A DNA stretch of 22,923 nucleotides, taken from positions 1-22,923 of the forward strand of contig JAFSTZ010000284.1 of NCBI GenBank assembly GCA_017445525.1, given 5' to 3'. The translations under genes and the position numbers were made by a program. The DNA is from Eubacterium sp. Lineage in GTDB: Bacteria > Bacillota > Clostridia > Lachnospirales > Lachnospiraceae. Below, piece after piece: positions 16,241 to 22,923 of this stretch. The notes below the pieces were generated by a model. It made no database searches. It had not been told where the DNA came from and saw nothing but the letters and a program-made list of their open reading frames with translations. Numbering within the stretch: the first letter of the stretch is position 1; each line of letters begins with the position of its first letter.

Positions 16241-17574
16241 TGTTAGAAAACATTCAGAATGCGTTTAGAACAAAAGAAATCCGCATGAAGCTTCTCTACG
16301 TGCTGGTGGCCATAGTGATCATCCGTATCGGATGTAACATACCGGTGCCGGGCGCAAACGTAGACTTCATGAAGGAGATTTTTGACAGTAACAAGTCACT
16401 GGGATTGTTGGATGTCATGACAGGTGGATCGTTCTCCCGTATGTCCATATTCGCGTTGAACATCACACCGTACATCACCGCATCCATCATACTCCAGCTC
16501 CTGACCATCGCGATCCCCAGACTTGAGGAGATGCAGAAGGACGGTGAGGACGGACGCAAAAAGATAAATGAGTATACCAGGTATCTTTCCATCATCCTGG
16601 CTGTGATCGAGGGCGTAGCGATCGTTATCGGTTTCAGAAATCAGAATCTTTTTGATAAGTCCACAGGCTGGACAGGACTTGTAGTTGCAGTCGTAGCTCT
16701 TACAGCAGGTGCTGCTTTCCTTATGTGGTTAGGTGAGCAGATAACCGAGAAGGGTGTCGGAAACGGTATCTCTATCGTGCTTCTCGTAAATATCGTTGCA
16801 CGTATCCCGGCAGACCTTTCAAACCTGTACAAGACATATATCGCAGGCGCTTCAAACATCACCAATGCTATCGTGGCAGGCGTGATCATCGTAGGTGTCA
16901 TCATAGCTATGTATGTATTTATCGTATGGCTGCAGGATGGTGAGCGCAGGATCCCGGTTCAGTATGCAAAGAAGATCCAGGGCAACAAGATGACAGGCGG
17001 AAATGCAAGTCATATTCCTCTGAAGGTTAATACCGCCGGAGTTATCCCGGTCATCTTCGCCAGCTCGATCATGAGCTTGCCGGTTATCATCGCGAGCTTC
17101 GCGGGAGTTACACCGGCTGTGGGACCTGATGCAACATTGTTCCAGAAGTTTTTGACTATGTGTAACCAGTCTGACTGGTGTAAGATCGGAAGTTGGGATG
17201 AGTTCAAGTATTCGCTCGGACTTTTGATCTACATAGTGCTTGTAATATTCTTCGCATATTTTTATACCTCCGTTACCTTCAATCCTTTGGAGATTTCCAA
17301 TAACATGAAGAGACAGGGTGGATTTATACCGGGTATCAGACCGGGCAAGCCTACGACGGAGTATCTTACAAGTGTGCTTAACAGCATCATATTTATAGGC
17401 GCTATCGGCATGTGTATCGTCTGCGTACTGCCTATATTCTTCTCCGGAGCGTTCGGAGCGGATGTTTCCTTCTCGGGTACATCGCTTATCATCGTTGTCG
17501 GAGTTATCATCGAAACTGTTAAACAGATCGAGTCTCTGGTGCTGGTAAGGCACTACAAAGGTTTTCTTGGGTGA
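16240..17574 (+). CDS. secY: Protein translocase subunit SecY
   Basis: This 444-aa integral membrane protein has the ten-helix SecY layout, beginning [38 protein letters not shown]. Conserved parts seen are the helix-2 region SIFALNITPYITASIILQLL, EQITEKGVGNGISIVLLVNI, RRIPVQYAKK, and the cytosolic loop NPLEISNNMKRQGGFIPGIRPG that contacts SecA and the ribosome. It forms the protein-conducting channel with SecE and SecG, encoded elsewhere. It is followed by a 51-nt gap before adk. Confidence 0.98.
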   Translation: MLENIQNAFRTKEIRMKLLYVLVAIVIIRIGCNIPVPGANVDFMKEIFDSNKSLGLLDVMTGGSFSRMSIFALNITPYITASIILQLLTIAIPRLEEMQKDGEDGRKKINEYTRYLSIILAVIEGVAIVIGFRNQNLFDKSTGWTGLVVAVVALTAGAAFLMWLGEQITEKGVGNGISIVLLVNIVARIPADLSNLYKTYIAGASNITNAIVAGVIIVGVIIAMYVFIVWLQDGERRIPVQYAKKIQGNKMTGGNASHIPLKVNTAGVIPVIFASSIMSLPVIIASFAGVTPAVGPDATLFQKFLTMCNQSDWCKIGSWDEFKYSLGLLIYIVLVIFFAYFYTSVTFNPLEISNNMKRQGGFIPGIRPGKPTTEYLTSVLNSIIFIGAIGMCIVCVLPIFFSGAFGADVSFSGTSLIIVVGVIIETVKQIESLVLVRHYKGFLG

Positions 17575-17625
17575 GCATCATAGAGATTGTTTAACAACAA
17601 GGTAATAATAAATGGAGGGTTGTAT

Positions 17626-18267
17626 ATGAAGATTGTTATGTTAGGTGCACCGGGTGCCGGTAAAGGTACACAGGCTAAAATGATATCTGAGAAATATGAT
17701 ATTCCTCATATATCGACTGGCGACATATTCCGTGCGAATATAAAAGAGGGAACCGAGCTTGGAAAGAAAGCAAAGGCCTATATGGATGAGGGAAAGCTTG
17801 TTCCGGATGAGCTGACATGTGATCTGGTAGTTGACCGTATAGCTCAGGATGATGCTGCAAACGGATATGTTCTTGATGGATTTCCGAGAACCATTCCTCA
17901 GGCAGAGGCTCTTACAAATGCGCTTAACGCTCGTGGTGAGAAGCTTGACTTCGCCATCGATGTGGAGGTTCCTGATGAGAACATCGTTGATCGTATGAGC
18001 GGTCGTCGCGCATGTGTAAAGTGTGGCGGAACATACCATGTTAAATACAACCCGACCAAGGTTGATGGTGTATGTGATGCCTGTGGCGGCGAGCTTACTC
18101 TTCGTGATGATGATAAGCCGGAGGTTGTTGCTGACAGACTTAAGGTATACCATGAGCAGACCCAGCCGCTTATAGATTATTACAACAAAGAGGGTATACT
18201 CAAAGAAGTAGATGGAACTGTTGACCTTAAAGACGTGTTTGATGCCATCGTCGGCATCCTCGGATAA
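17626..18267 (+). CDS. adk: Adenylate kinase, zinc-LID type
   Basis: This 213-aa enzyme interconverts ATP, AMP and ADP. Motifs in order are the P-loop [11 protein letters not shown], the NMP-binding [23 protein letters not shown], and a LID with four cysteines (C130, C133, C150, C153) that would bind zinc as in Gram-positive adenylate kinases, then [17 protein letters not shown] chose ATG 17626 after TGGAGGG; upstream in-frame codons would add 13 unrelated residues. Location after secY is typical. The map gene that often follows is absent and infA comes next, 18 nt on. Confidence 0.98.
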   Translation: MKIVMLGAPGAGKGTQAKMISEKYDIPHISTGDIFRANIKEGTELGKKAKAYMDEGKLVPDELTCDLVVDRIAQDDAANGYVLDGFPRTIPQAEALTNALNARGEKLDFAIDVEVPDENIVDRMSGRRACVKCGGTYHVKYNPTKVDGVCDACGGELTLRDDDKPEVVADRLKVYHEQTQPLIDYYNKEGILKEVDGTVDLKDVFDAIVGILG

Positions 18268-18285
18268 GACTTTGGAGGGTATGAT

Positions 18286-18504
18286 ATGTCAAAGTCAGAT
18301 ATGATAGAGATTGAGGGAACAGTCGTAGAGAAACTGCCAAACGCCATGTTTCAGGTTGAGCTTGAAAACGGGCACAAGGTGCTGGCTCACATCAGCGGCA
18401 AGCTCCGTATGAATTATATCAGGATCCTGCCGGGAGACAAGGTAACACTTGAGCTTTCACCATACGATCTTACAAAAGGTCGTATAGTATGGCGTGATAA
18501 ATAA
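18286..18504 (+). CDS. infA: Translation initiation factor IF-1
   Basis: At 72 aa it is the exact family length: [69 protein letters not shown], an S1-type OB fold. IF-1 occupies the 30S A site during initiation. TTGGAGGG precedes the ATG. No KOW-domain gene lies between adk and infA, unlike some Clostridia. Confidence 0.98.
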   Translation: MSKSDMIEIEGTVVEKLPNAMFQVELENGHKVLAHISGKLRMNYIRILPGDKVTLELSPYDLTKGRIVWRDK

Positions 18505-18532
18505 AACAGCATAAAAGGAAGGAGGGGCACAT

Positions 18533-18646
18533 ATGAAGGTCAGATCGTCTGTGAAACCTATATGCGAAAAGTGCAAGGTTATCAAGCGAAAAGGACGAGT
18601 CCTTATCATTTGTGAAAACCCAAAGCATAAACAGCGACAGGGATAA
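18533..18646 (+). CDS. rpmJ: Ribosomal protein L36, zinc-binding (bL36)
   Basis: This 37-aa protein is [20 protein letters not shown] continuing to NPKHKQRQG. Cys11, Cys14, Cys27 and His32 form the zinc site of the C+ type. AAGGAGGGG lies just upstream of the ATG. The end of the gene is also RNA structure: AACCCAAAG (18617-18625) is complementary to 18669-18677, and the stop codon falls in the TAAG loop of an AGGGA/TCCCT hairpin (18639-18652). Translation of rpmJ could therefore affect folding of the downstream leader. Confidence 0.97.
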   Translation: MKVRSSVKPICEKCKVIKRKGRVLIICENPKHKQRQG

Positions 18647-18814
18647 GTCCCTATGATATAGATGTTTTCTTTGGGTTACAGCAGGTAGCTGTGATACCGC
18701 AGAAGCTTAAGAGCAGGCTTCAGGGAGAGATCCCCAGTCCGACGGAGTATTTCTCTGATTGGGCGTTTGCGGTTTAGAAACTGATTGATTTTATAAACAA
18801 GATTGGAGGAAAAT
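18617..18814 (+). promoter_or_regulatory. Structured rpmJ-rpsM junction, candidate alpha-operon leader
   Basis: The 168-nt gap, together with the end of rpmJ, holds a series of helices: 18617-18625 with 18669-18677 (9 bp) enclosing AGGGA/TCCCT (18639-18652); ACAGC/GCTGT (18678-18692) immediately after; ACCGCA/TGCGGT (18696-18701 with 18768-18773) enclosing GAAGC/GCTTC (18702-18721). Within it, GGGA/TCCC with a GAGA tetraloop (18723-18734) competes with CCCAGTC/GATTGGG (18733-18739 with 18757-18763). The rpsM site TTGGAGGA follows at 18803-18810. In E. coli, S4 represses this operon through a pseudoknot at the rpsM start; here rpsD lies in the same operon, so S4 is a reasonable but unproven ligand. 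Confidence 0.55.
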
Positions 18815-19183
18815 ATGGCTCGTATTAGCGGTGTAGATTTACCGAGAGAAAAGCGGGTAGAGATAGGTCTTACTTATATTTATGGTATTGGTCTTTCGAG
18901 CTCAAAGAGGATCCTTAAGGAAGCCGGTGTTGATCCGGACATCCGTTGCAAGGATCTTTCTGATGATGATGTTGACAAGATCCGTAAGGTGATCGAGGAT
19001 ACTCAGATGGTTGAGGGTGATCTTCGTCGTGAGGTTGCTTTGAATATCAAGCGCCTTCAGGAGATCGGATGCTATCGTGGAATCCGTCACAGAAAGGGAC
19101 TTCCGGTTCGCGGACAGAAGACTAAGACCAACGCACGTACACGTAAGGGACCAAAGCGTACGGTTGCTAACAAGAAGAAATAA
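18815..19183 (+). CDS. rpsM: Ribosomal protein S13 (uS13)
   Basis: This 122-aa protein reads [71 protein letters not shown], and ends with a basic tail reaching tRNA. I chose ATG 18815: TTGGAGGA precedes it, and a TTG at 18803 would lie within that site. It is the first gene of the alpha segment, after the structured gap. Confidence 0.98.
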   Translation: MARISGVDLPREKRVEIGLTYIYGIGLSSSKRILKEAGVDPDIRCKDLSDDDVDKIRKVIEDTQMVEGDLRREVALNIKRLQEIGCYRGIRHRKGLPVRGQKTKTNARTRKGPKRTVANKKK

Positions 19184-19200
19184 TATAGGAGGTAAGACAA

Positions 19201-19596
19201 ATGGCTAAGCAGGTTTCGAAAAAGTCGAATAAAAAGCGTGCCAAGAAGAATATAGACCGCGGACAGGCACATATTCAGGCATCGTTTAATAATACCATCG
19301 TAACGCTGACCGATATGGAAGGCAATGCGATATCATGGGCCAGTGCCGGCGGACTTGGATTTCGCGGAAGCAAGAAGTCCACTCCGTATGCAGCTCAGAT
19401 GGCTGCAGAGACAGCGGCAAAGGCAGCTCTCCCTCATGGGTTGAAGACAGTAGAGGTTATGGTCAAGGGACCGGGTTCAGGACGTGAGGCTGCGATCCGT
19501 GCGATCCAGGCAAGCGGCATTGAGGTAACCAGTATTCGTGATGTGACACCGGTACCGCACAACGGTTGCAGACCGCCGAAGAGAAGGAGGGTATAA
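19201..19596 (+). CDS. rpsK: Ribosomal protein S11 (uS11)
   Basis: This 131-aa protein contains [47 protein letters not shown] and ends with the invariant [19 protein letters not shown]11 lines the platform near the E-site mRNA. It begins after AGGAGG, 17 nt after rpsM. Its end contains the rpsD ribosome site (AAGGAGG), and rpsD begins 2 nt after its stop. Confidence 0.98.
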   Translation: MAKQVSKKSNKKRAKKNIDRGQAHIQASFNNTIVTLTDMEGNAISWASAGGLGFRGSKKSTPYAAQMAAETAAKAALPHGLKTVEVMVKGPGSGREAAIRAIQASGIEVTSIRDVTPVPHNGCRPPKRRRV

Positions 19597-19598
19597 TC

Positions 19599-20192
19599 AT
19601 GGCAAGAGATATGACACCGGTATTGAAGAGATGCCGTTCACTGGATTTGGATCCCGTATACCTCGGGATCGACAAGAAGTCCAAGAGAAATGCCCGCCAG
19701 GGCAAGAAGCTTTCAGAGTATGGTCAGCAGCTGCGTGAGAAGCAGAAGGCAAAGTTCATCTACGGAGTTTTGGAGAAGCCCTTCCGTAACTACTTTGCAC
19801 GTGCGCAGAAGGCTAAGTGGGGAACCACAGGTGATAACCTGATGATCCTGCTGGAGCTTCGTCTGGACAACGTTCTTTTCAGAATGGGATATGCAAGAAC
19901 CAGAAAAGAGGCAAGACAGATCGTAGATCATAAGCATGTGCTCGTAAACGGCAAGTGCGTTAATATTCCTTCATACTCACTCAAGAAGGGTGATGTGATC
20001 GAGATAAAGGAAAAACACAAAAGCAGTAAGCGTTACAAGGAGATTCTCGAAGTTACGGGATCACGCCTCGTACCTGCATGGATGGAGGCTGATCATGAGG
20101 CTCTGTCAGGAACTGTTAAAGAGTATCCTACCAGAGCAGAGATCGATGTACCGGTTAATGACGTGTTGATCGTCGAGTTGTACTCGAAGTGA
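19599..20192 (+). CDS. rpsD: Ribosomal protein S4, zinc-free type (uS4)
   Basis: This 197-aa protein begins MARDMTPVLKRCRSLDLDPVYLG. It has the S4 RNA-binding domain LDNVLFRMGYARTRKEARQIVDHKHVLVNGKCVNIPSYSLKKGDVIEI. The N-terminal zinc Cys cluster seen in other S4 proteins is absent (only Cys12 nearby), so this is the C- form. S4 starts 30S assembly and in several bacteria represses its own mRNA. The ATG at 19599 follows AAGGAGG; upstream in-frame codons lie inside rpsK. Confidence 0.98.
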   Translation: MARDMTPVLKRCRSLDLDPVYLGIDKKSKRNARQGKKLSEYGQQLREKQKAKFIYGVLEKPFRNYFARAQKAKWGTTGDNLMILLELRLDNVLFRMGYARTRKEARQIVDHKHVLVNGKCVNIPSYSLKKGDVIEIKEKHKSSKRYKEILEVTGSRLVPAWMEADHEALSGTVKEYPTRAEIDVPVNDVLIVELYSK

Positions 20193-20219
20193 TCGTTAAT
20201 CCGATAAGGAGGTACTGCA

Positions 20220-21179
20220 GTGTTTGATTTTAACAAACCTAAGATTGATATTATCGAGATATCAGATGATCAGAAGTATGGGAAGTTTGTTGTAGAGCCT
20301 TTGGAGCGCGGTTACGGAGCAACACTTGGAAACTCGCTTCGTCGTATCATGCTCTCATCACTTCCGGGAGCAGCTGTTTCAAGCATCAAGATCGGTGGGG
20401 TTGTTCATGAGTTCAGTTCCATCCCCGGAGTCAAGGAGGATGTGACCGAGATCGTTATGAATATCAAGAATCTGGCGATCAAGAACAATGCCGAGGATCC
20501 GAACCTGCCGATAACCATGTATGTAGATGCTGTCGGACCGGGAGTAGTGACTGCAGCCGATATCAGAAAGAGTTCAGAGGTTGAGATCATCAACGAGGAT
20601 CAGGTGATCGCTACTTTGAACGGAAGTGATTCCAAGCTGTATATCGAGATGACCGTAACAAGCGGCAGAGGTTACTCGAGTTCAGATAAGAACAAGAAAA
20701 ATGAGCAGATGGATGTTGATGCTATCGCGATCGACTCTATCTATACTCCTATCGAGAGAGTAAACATAAAGGTTGAGGACACCCGTGTGGGTCAGATCAC
20801 CGACTTTGATAAGCTTACGCTCGATGTTTACACCAACGGAACTCTGGCACCGAATGAGGCTGTCAGCCTTGCTGCCAAGGTTCTCAGTGAGCATCTGAAC
20901 GCATTTATCGATCTTTCAGAGAAGGCTAAGAATGCTGAAGTTATAGTTGAGCAGGATGCTGATGATACCAAGAAGGTTCTTGATATGAGCATCGATGAGC
21001 TGGAGCTTTCCGTTCGTTCATACAACTGTCTCATGCGTGCCAATATCAAAACTGTCGAGGAGCTTACCAACAAGACAGAGGATGATATGATGAAGGTGCG
21101 TAACCTCGGCAAGAAGTCTTTGGACGAGGTTATAGGAAAACTTAAGGAACTTGGGTTGTCGTTGTCTGATGGCAACTGA
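20220..21179 (+). CDS. rpoA: RNA polymerase alpha subunit
   Basis: This 319-aa protein has an N-terminal dimerisation domain (about 1-230) with [28 protein letters not shown], and a C-terminal domain (about 250-319) with [44 protein letters not shown] that binds UP elements and activators. It starts with GTG at 20220 after TAAGGAGG. The superoperon promoter itself appears to have an A-tract UP-like element, which this domain could contact. Confidence 0.98.
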   Translation: MFDFNKPKIDIIEISDDQKYGKFVVEPLERGYGATLGNSLRRIMLSSLPGAAVSSIKIGGVVHEFSSIPGVKEDVTEIVMNIKNLAIKNNAEDPNLPITMYVDAVGPGVVTAADIRKSSEVEIINEDQVIATLNGSDSKLYIEMTVTSGRGYSSSDKNKKNEQMDVDAIAIDSIYTPIERVNIKVEDTRVGQITDFDKLTLDVYTNGTLAPNEAVSLAAKVLSEHLNAFIDLSEKAKNAEVIVEQDADDTKKVLDMSIDELELSVRSYNCLMRANIKTVEELTNKTEDDMMKVRNLGKKSLDEVIGKLKELGLSLSDGN

Positions 21180-21199
21180 TGACAGAAATGGAGGAAGAA

Positions 21200-21736
21200 A
21201 TGGCCGGTTATAGAAAGCTGGGAAGAACATCCAGTCAGAGAAAAGCACTTCTCAGAAACCAGGTTACTAACCTGATTTATCATGGGAGGATCATAACTAC
21301 CGAGGCTAAGGCAAAGGAGATCAGAAAGATAGCTGAAGGTCTCATCGCCATGGCTGTTCGTGAGAAGGATAACTTTGAGATGGTTACCGTTGAGCAGAAG
21401 GTTCCGAAGACCGATGTTGACGGCAAACGTATCAAAGAGATGAAGGATGGCAAGAAGGTTACTACCTACGAGACCGTAAGCAAGGAGATCAAGAAGGATT
21501 CTCCTTCAAGACTTCATGCACGCCGCAAGATGATGAAGGTTCTCTATCCTATCACAGAGGTACCGACAGAGGCTGCAGGAAGAAAGAAGGGAACCAAGCA
21601 GATCGATCTGACAAACAAGCTTTTTGATGAGATCGCTCCTAAGTATGCAGGACGCAACGGTGGATACACACGTATCGTAAAGGTTGGTCCGCGTAAGGGC
21701 GATGCAGCTATGGAGGTCGTTATAGAGCTGGTATGA
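21200..21736 (+). CDS. rplQ: Ribosomal protein L17 with internal insertions (bL17)
   Basis: This protein has L17 ends (MAGYRKLGRTSSQRKALLRNQVTNLIYHGRI; LFDEIAPKYAGRNGGYTRIVKVGPRKGDAA) but is 178 aa, against about 120 for most bacteria. Extra residues lie at about 57-101, a charged segment containing KTDVDGKRIKEMKDGKKVT, and at about 118-136. The frame is intact, so this is a real extension and not a frameshift. I chose ATG 21200 after GGAGGAAG; an ATG overlapping the rpoA stop (21179) lacks a site. The stop overlaps ecfA1 by 4 nt (ATGA). Confidence 0.96.
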   Translation: MAGYRKLGRTSSQRKALLRNQVTNLIYHGRIITTEAKAKEIRKIAEGLIAMAVREKDNFEMVTVEQKVPKTDVDGKRIKEMKDGKKVTTYETVSKEIKKDSPSRLHARRKMMKVLYPITEVPTEAAGRKKGTKQIDLTNKLFDEIAPKYAGRNGGYTRIVKVGPRKGDAAMEVVIELV

Positions 21737-22560
21737 TAAAAGCGCAGGATATCAGATATGATTACATCCGCAGAGGTGCGGATGACGAAGTAGTAGCAAT
21801 AGAGACAGCACTTAATGCTGTCTCTTTTCGCATTGAAACGGGAGAGTTTATAGGTATACTCGGACCGAACGGATCAGGTAAGTCAACACTTGCAAAGCAC
21901 TTAAATGCATTGCTCGTTCCCGAGGAGGGAACCCTGTGGGTAGATGATATAGATACCTCCGATGAGAAGGCAGTATATACTGTAAGGAGTAATGTAGGGA
22001 TGATATTTCAGAATCCCGACAACCAGATAGTGCATGAGATCATAGAGGATGATGTGGCTTTCGGCCCGGAGAACCTTGGTCTGTCGACCGGGGAGCTGCG
22101 TACACGTGTTGATGAGGCTCTAGCCATGGTAGGGATGACAGAGCACGCTACAGGCTCTCCTACGCGTCTTTCGGGAGGTCAGAAGGCCAGGGTGGCTATA
22201 GCCGGCGTTCTTGCTATGAGGCCGAAATGCATGGTATTTGATGAGTCTACGGCGATGCTGGATCCGGCAGGACGTGAGGAGGTGCTCGCTCAGGTACATC
22301 GGCTGAACCGTGAGGAGGGCATCACCGTGATATGGATCACGCATCTGGCTGAGGAGGTTGCGGGGGCGGATGCCATCTTTGTTATGGATCACGGCGAGCT
22401 CGTCATGCAGGGGACGCCGTCGCAGGTGTTCTCGGATGTGGGTGCCATAGAGGAGATGGGTCTCGATGCCCCGGAGGTCACTCGCATAGGTGCTGCACTC
22501 GGCTACCCAGGAGTGTTGTCTATAGATGACCTTGTTAATAGTGTTAGTGCAGGGATTTGA
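21733..22560 (+). CDS. ecfA1: ECF transporter ATPase EcfA1
   Basis: This 275-aa ABC ATPase has the Walker A GPNGSGKST (44-52), a Q-loop in MIFQNPDNQIVHEIIEDDVAFGPENLG typical of the ECF/CbiO class, the signature LSGGQ (146-150), Walker B VFDES (Asp170-Glu171) and the switch His in WITHLAEE. It powers vitamin or metal uptake with a second ATPase, EcfT and exchangeable S components. Its location after rplQ is standard in Firmicutes. It overlaps rplQ by 4 nt, so translation is probably coupled. The last two codons and the TGA stop lie inside the terminal inverted repeat of the adjacent palindromic element, so the C-terminus may have been altered by it. Confidence 0.95.
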   Translation: MIKAQDIRYDYIRRGADDEVVAIETALNAVSFRIETGEFIGILGPNGSGKSTLAKHLNALLVPEEGTLWVDDIDTSDEKAVYTVRSNVGMIFQNPDNQIVHEIIEDDVAFGPENLGLSTGELRTRVDEALAMVGMTEHATGSPTRLSGGQKARVAIAGVLAMRPKCMVFDESTAMLDPAGREEVLAQVHRLNREEGITVIWITHLAEEVAGADAIFVMDHGELVMQGTPSQVFSDVGAIEEMGLDAPEVTRIGAALGYPGVLSIDDLVNSVSAGI

Positions 22561-22684
22561 TTAACCATTTCATGCGAGGAGGCTGTTGCGAACGCCGGTG
22601 CGAGGCGAGGTCTTTTCGAGCCACACACCGCTGCGTTCGGAAATGGTGCAAACGGACCTCCGAGCAAAATGGTTATCAAATCCC
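22552..22684. mobile_element. 133-bp palindromic MITE-like element between ecfA1 and ecfT
   Basis: Terminal inverted repeats GGGATTTGATTAACCATTT (22552-22570) and AAATGGTTATCAAATCCC (22667-22684) match over 18 bp apart from one extra T. The interior is also palindromic: GGAGG/CCTCC (22578-22582, 22657-22661), CGAACGC/GCGTTCG (22589-22595, 22633-22639) and CGGTG/CACCG (22596-22600, 22626-22630). It encodes no transposase. No clear target-site duplication was found. It sits where ecfA2 would be expected. Transcribed, it would form a long imperfect hairpin between two operon genes. Confidence 0.65.
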
Positions 22685-22704
22685 GGATAATTTAGGAGTA
22701 TATT

Positions 22705-22923
22705 ATGCTCAGAAACATGACCATCGGGACCTACTACCCGATCGATTCGCCTGTACATAGGTTGGACCCCCGGATAAAGCTGATATCGGTGGTTGTGTTT
22801 TTGGTGTCTTTATTCTTGTTTGACGGCTTTATAGGATACATAATAGTAACGGTATTTACAGTAGGTGTCATCGCGCTGTCAAAAGTGCCTGTAAGCCATA
22901 TATTTAAGGGGCTTAGGGCAATC
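22705..22923 (+). CDS. ecfT: ECF transporter transmembrane subunit EcfT (partial, 5' end)
   Basis: The first 73 codons are present and the gene runs off the window. It starts MLRNMTIGTYYPIDSPVHRLDPRIKLISVVVFL; the phrase SPVHRLDPRIKLI is typical of EcfT N-termini and is followed by hydrophobic helices. EcfT couples the ATPases to the substrate-binding S component. ATG 22705 follows TTAGGAG with 6 nt spacing. It lies 20 nt past the palindromic element. Confidence 0.93.
   Translation, partial: MLRNMTIGTYYPIDSPVHRLDPRIKLISVVVFLVSLFLFDGFIGYIIVTVFTVGVIALSKVPVSHIFKGLRAI

Noticed and set aside
17575..17625. Promoter in the secY-adk gap
   Set aside because: The AT-rich sequence has TAATAA-like strings but no -35 at proper spacing, and the gap is only 51 nt inside an operon.
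18767..18797. Internal promoter before rpsM (TTGCGG / TATAAA)
   Set aside because: The spacing is 19 nt, the -35 is poor, and transcription would begin at the rpsM ribosome site.
22557..22760. 67-codon ORF across the ecfA1-ecfT gap as a possible ecfA2 remnant
   Set aside because: It reads through both arms of the palindromic element and part of ecfT in another frame, and shows no ATPase motif.

Overview
The window looks like a piece of chromosome from an anaerobic, low-to-mid GC Firmicute of the Clostridia, most likely Lachnospiraceae. The reasons are: rpsD and rpoA sit inside the ribosomal superoperon, an energy-coupling-factor (ECF) transporter follows rplQ, S14 is the short zinc-binding (type Z) form, L17 is unusually long, adenylate kinase has a four-Cys zinc LID, and Shine-Dalgarno sequences of the AAGGAGG type precede most genes. 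The family is inferred from gene order and protein style, not from a database match.

Region 1 (1-6363) is accessory signalling. A GC-rich repeat lies at the left edge. A minus-strand histidine-phosphotransfer (Hpt) protein follows. Divergent from it, with readable promoters for both directions in 778-1019, is a three-gene plus-strand operon: a receiver/HD-GYP c-di-GMP phosphodiesterase, a pseudo-receiver/receiver protein, and a large membrane hybrid histidine kinase with two extracytoplasmic solute-binding-like domains, a receiver and an Hpt domain. The parts needed for a His-Asp-His-Asp phosphorelay ending in c-di-GMP breakdown are all present.

Region 2 (6364-21736) is the S10-spc-alpha superoperon: rpsJ-rplCDWB-rpsS-rplV-rpsC-rplP-rpmC-rpsQ-rplNXE-rpsZ-rpsH-rplFR-rpsE-rpmD-rplO-secY-adk-infA-rpmJ-rpsM-rpsK-rpsD-rpoA-rplQ. 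A strong promoter with an A-tract UP-like element and an extended -10 lies at 6424-6452, so the mRNA leader is about 385 nt. Genes are tightly packed or overlapping except at four points: before rpsJ, rpsJ-rplC, rpmC-rpsQ and rpmJ-rpsM. Each of these gaps has strong RNA-folding potential and is a candidate cis-regulatory site. The methionine aminopeptidase gene (map), often found between adk and infA, is absent here. rpmD (59 aa) and rpmJ (37 aa) are present.

Region 3 (21733-22923) starts an ECF vitamin-transporter operon. ecfA1 overlaps rplQ by 4 nt. A 133-bp palindromic, MITE-like element with about 18-bp terminal inverted repeats follows, and it supplies the ecfA1 stop codon. Then comes ecfT, cut off by the window end. 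The usual second ATPase gene, ecfA2, is missing from this position.

The best candidates for undescribed biology are the structured RNAs in the superoperon gaps, especially the rpsJ leader and the possibly related rpsJ-rplC element, and the palindromic element at the ecfA1-ecfT junction. No tRNA, rRNA, CRISPR array or transposase gene was seen.
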